Below, piece after piece: positions 61,306-64,000 of a DNA stretch of 64,000 nucleotides. This DNA comes from Smallanthus sonchifolius (lineage: Eukaryota > Streptophyta > Magnoliopsida > Asterales > Asteraceae). A program made the position numbers and the translations under genes. The stretch covers positions 79,979,501-80,043,500 of the forward strand of contig CM042028.1 of NCBI GenBank assembly GCA_023525975.1, read 5' to 3'. Numbering within the stretch: position 1 is the first letter of the stretch; each line of letters starts with the position of its first letter. The notes beneath the pieces are model-generated. The model was not told the origin of the DNA and did no database searches. It saw only the letters and a list, made by a program, of their open reading frames with translations.

Positions 61306-61313
61306 AAAATATA

Positions 61314-61679
61314 TAGACAAAATACATAACATAAATAAGTTAGTCGTTTTAAATAGGTAAACCAAGAAAACTGTTCAAAAGATGACTTCCGGTTTTAACT
61401 GACCGACTGGTTTTAAAATGAACCCACTCAACACAAAACATTTTACAAATTATGACCGTCCACTTGGCAGCCATGTGCCCATGCTGTCAAATAATGGTGA
61501 GATGTACAATTATTATGCTGACACCACAAAATTTTGCAGTTGTAACGAGAAATCAAAAATTATGATTTTTGTTTCTATAATTTGATGTATTATAATAACC
61601 AAATTAATTTATGACTTTTGTAATGTAAGAAGTATTTCAAACCATAACATGTACCAAAGATCGGAACAAGCGGTGGGCT
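61314..61679. other. Intergenic, nothing recognised
   Basis: Short spacer between the foldback element and the LINE fragment. No coding frame seen. Confidence 0.5.
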
Positions 61680-61968
61680 CGGTCATTTCAGAAACACGGT
61701 CAGCTTTTCTTAAAGATCGGAACATCCCACTAATTGTTAATGAAGTAATCTCATAGATCAAGAAAGTAAAATCTCAAGCCTTTATGTTAAAAGTAGATTT
61801 TGAAAAGGCTTTTAACAATGTCGATTGAAATTTCTTGCTCTCGGTTATGTCTCAGATGAGTTTTCCTATAAGATGGTGCGCTTGGATCAAAGGTGTATTG
61901 GTGTCAGCCAGACCTTCGGTTTTAGTAAACGGATTCTCCACTTTTGAATTTCAATGTCAAAGGGGGTT
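61680..61968 (+). pseudogene. LINE (L1-type) reverse transcriptase fragment
   Basis: Plus-strand translation gives PLIVNEVIS-stop, MLKVDFEKAFNNVD-stop, then LLSVMSQMSFPIRWCAWIKG and VLVNGFSTFEFQCQRG. The plant L1 reverse transcriptase has NEV(I/V), KVDFEKAFDSV.W, MGFP..W..WI..C and VLVNGSPT.EF...RGL in this order. Stops show decay (a TGG codon has become TGA at the usual W after AFNNVD). The fragment stops just before the family's RQGDPLSP motif. Confidence 0.85.
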
Positions 61969-62074
61969 ACTGGTTAGATAAGGCGACCATCTTTAAATAT
62001 AAAGTAAAAATTATAAAAAAAAGAAAAGAAATGAACACGTATTTTTATTTCATTAGTCGAAGAATAAACCATCG

Positions 62075-62200
62075 AGCCCCAATGCCCGTGAGTCCAGTCA
62101 TGAGCCCCCTCTCACGAAGGGGCGGTGTGGTGTTCCACGCACCTCACGCTTGCCACCTCAGCCACACCCCTCCTCAGTCCTCACGGTGACCACTACACAT
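62075..62200. mobile_element. GC-rich MITE end related to the PIF element at 12,987
   Basis: The words CCCCCTCTCACGAAGGGGCGG, in part, GGTGTGGTGTTCCACGC and CCTCACG resemble the last 130 bp of the PIF element at 13,540-13,667. No clear end or duplication was located, so this is a low-confidence relative. Confidence 0.35.
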
Positions 62201-64000
62201 AATCTTATAACCAAATGTCCAAATCATCTTATAATAAATTATTTAATATTCATCACATAATTTTATTAGAAAACCAAATCAATGTATTATAATAACCTTT
62301 ACTTTTTATCTCTTAACAAGTAAATTGATTAATTTAAAAATTTTTAATTGTTAGAGATGGTGAAAATAAGGTTTTTATTTAGTGAAAAATATAGTTTTTT
62401 ACTAACTTTAAACATAAACAATTATATGTAATTATTATTAATATGTTTATTATTTACTGGGTTTGTGTTCTCCTTGACAACAGTTTCGTAGTGGACCAAA
62501 GGGTATCAGAAATAAAACTAAGATGAATGAGATATCGATACTTAAAGATGTGTGTTTGAAATATAAAGGTTGTGAGAAAATGGTGGGAACTTGTCCCACA
62601 CTCCCACTTAGGAAGAGGGTAGAACCTCACAATGGTATATAAGTGAGCCTTCATGGATATTGTTTCCCTATCTATAAGAAATAAGTGGGGACCCTAAAGG
62701 GTGCGAAACACCCTTGTGTTCTTTTCGCATACTCGCGTCACCGCGAGTCGCTTGAGAATCGCCTTATATTTCTTTTTTCTAAAGTTGGCTCAACATTATC
62801 AACACTTGATGCTGATCAAACGTTACTGATGGTAGACGTGAGTAAACCGAGTATGAGCATCTTCCTACTGTTGATGAGTTCCTACTAAGGGTTTATGTTG
62901 TGCCAAGTTCTTGCTGATGGCTTACAGTTACTACTGAGTAGCTGAAGTAGAAAGGTTAAGTCAGAAACATTTTACCGAATAAGTTGCATTAAAGACGTTT
63001 AGTATAATTTATTTTTTTGATTAATTCAGATTAATGATCAGGTTGTGTTATCTTTTGTTTTGAGTATAAAACTAAGGTGTCACCTTAGTTGTAAGATACT
63101 CTAAATACTCGCGAATTCATAGTAAACACATGACACAAAGCTTCCAACGATCATAGGTCTTTCTTGCTACTAGTTCTAGGTGCGTTTTCAGTAGTTAGTG
63201 TCTTGTCTGGCAATACACATTGCTTCGGCCGTTGTATCTTGGGATACAGACAAGTTCCGCAATCTGTTTTAAAGAACTCATGTTAAGCATGAAGCGTCAA
63301 CCACCATTCTTGATTTTACTTTTATTTTTAATTATAACCAACACCATAATCATTTCATTTTCATATTTTAATTTATTTTAAAATATTTTATATTAATTTT
63401 ATGATAGGTACCTCTACCGCTTAAATGTGACAGTTAAAATATTCAAATGCATTAATCCGTCTAAATTGTTTTATTAACAAAAGTTGGATTCTTATTACTA
63501 TGAAAATAGTTTTTGCAAATTACACTCAACACGCATGAATTGAGATTTGACTACATTTAACAAATGGATCTATGTGGCTGGGCTCAACTAAATCCTAACC
63601 GTTTTGACCCATTACTGCGCTACACATCGTCACCAAGTCCAATTGTCCAAACAAATTTTAAACCTGAAACATGCATTTGCGTTAGTACAGCTTCCCAAAC
63701 GGTAGAGAGGCTGCACCCAAAGAGACCATTGACTCAGTAAATCCCACTTGAAAGTTGAAACACATATATAAAACTTTATAAGAAAATAGATGCATAATTC
63801 TGTAACATCCAAAATTCCATATCTAATTTCTTTGTAACTTATTTTATTTTTCAATAACCATAAATTAAGGACTGATAACATGAAAATAAAAATAAATATG
63901 TTAAACAGTTGATACACAATTACACACCTTAAGAAGAAGAATACATAAACCAATTTAATACGTAATTTTGAGATTAAACTACTTACATGTATACATCAGC
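62201..64000. other. Non-genic right edge of the window
   Basis: AT-rich with no recognisable coding exon, tRNA or element end. The open frames here (for example 63,630-63,953) are low-complexity and hydrophobic by chance. Confidence 0.5.

Noticed and set aside
1..64000. CRISPR arrays, bacterial operons, integrated virus
   Set aside because: The window is eukaryotic plant DNA; tandem repeats lack spacer structure, and the pol-like fragments belong to ordinary plant LTR retrotransposons and a LINE.

Overview
This is plant nuclear DNA from a eudicot. Genes are split by short GT-AG introns, a nuclear-type tRNA-Gly is present, and the intergenic space is AT-rich and packed with Helitrons, SINEs, hAT and PIF/Harbinger MITEs, and decayed Ty3/Gypsy and LINE elements. 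The repeat style (SINEs ending in a GCCGTTC-A(n) tail, hAT MITEs with TAGGGGTGTAAACGAG ends) suggests Asteraceae to me, but that is inference. All protein identities come from reading translations; exon boundaries were placed by hand from GT/AG sites, reading phase and family conservation.

Layout. 1-3,300: repeats, including a broken PIF/Harbinger ORF1 carrying a 351-bp tandem duplication. 3,303-3,373: tRNA-Gly(GCC), minus. 3,920-8,900: microspherule-protein-1-like FHA protein, minus, 8 exons. 9,200-21,850: about 12.6 kb of nested mobile elements: a SINE, four Helitrons with both ends visible, a hAT element carrying a PIF MITE, and a Helitron carrying a 1.9-kb solo LTR. 22,008-23,445: class I CPYC glutaredoxin (GRXC3-like), plus. 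23,734-27,175: PMT27-like pectin-type methyltransferase, minus, 7 exons. 33,490-37,648: NERD1-like FG-GAP membrane protein, minus, 13 exons. 39,091-42,154: purple acid phosphatase pseudogene, minus. 43,821-49,580: decayed Ty3/Gypsy element carrying an 8-bp-TSD hAT MITE. 51,165-52,173: Tat-like Gypsy deletion derivative. 53,047-58,370: beta-galactosidase (BGAL3-like, GH35), minus, 19 exons. 58,500-64,000: SINEs, a long foldback element, a LINE RT fragment and unassigned AT-rich sequence.

The most interesting structure is a tandem duplication of 4.75 kb (25,915-30,660 and 30,661-35,410) spanning the junction between PMT27 and NERD1. It leaves one complete PMT27 and one complete NERD1 at the outer edges. 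Between them it creates a new arrangement: a second PMT27 promoter and first exon (30,734-31,921) pointing directly into the last four NERD1 exons (28,744-30,094). The PMT27 donor and the NERD1 exon-10 acceptor are both phase 0, so splicing would give an in-frame chimera of about 718 residues. The junction carries a 3-bp CCA microhomology. The left 3.3 kb of the two copies looks identical, while the right 1.4 kb has about 15 differences.

Functionally, three of the five intact protein genes have cell-wall or secretory-pathway roles: PMT27 (Golgi methyltransferase family), NERD1 (Golgi/exocyst-linked growth) and BGAL3 (secreted wall galactosidase). PMT27 and NERD1 homologues are also close neighbours in Arabidopsis as I remember it (At3g51070, At3g51050), so that pair is probably conserved microsynteny.
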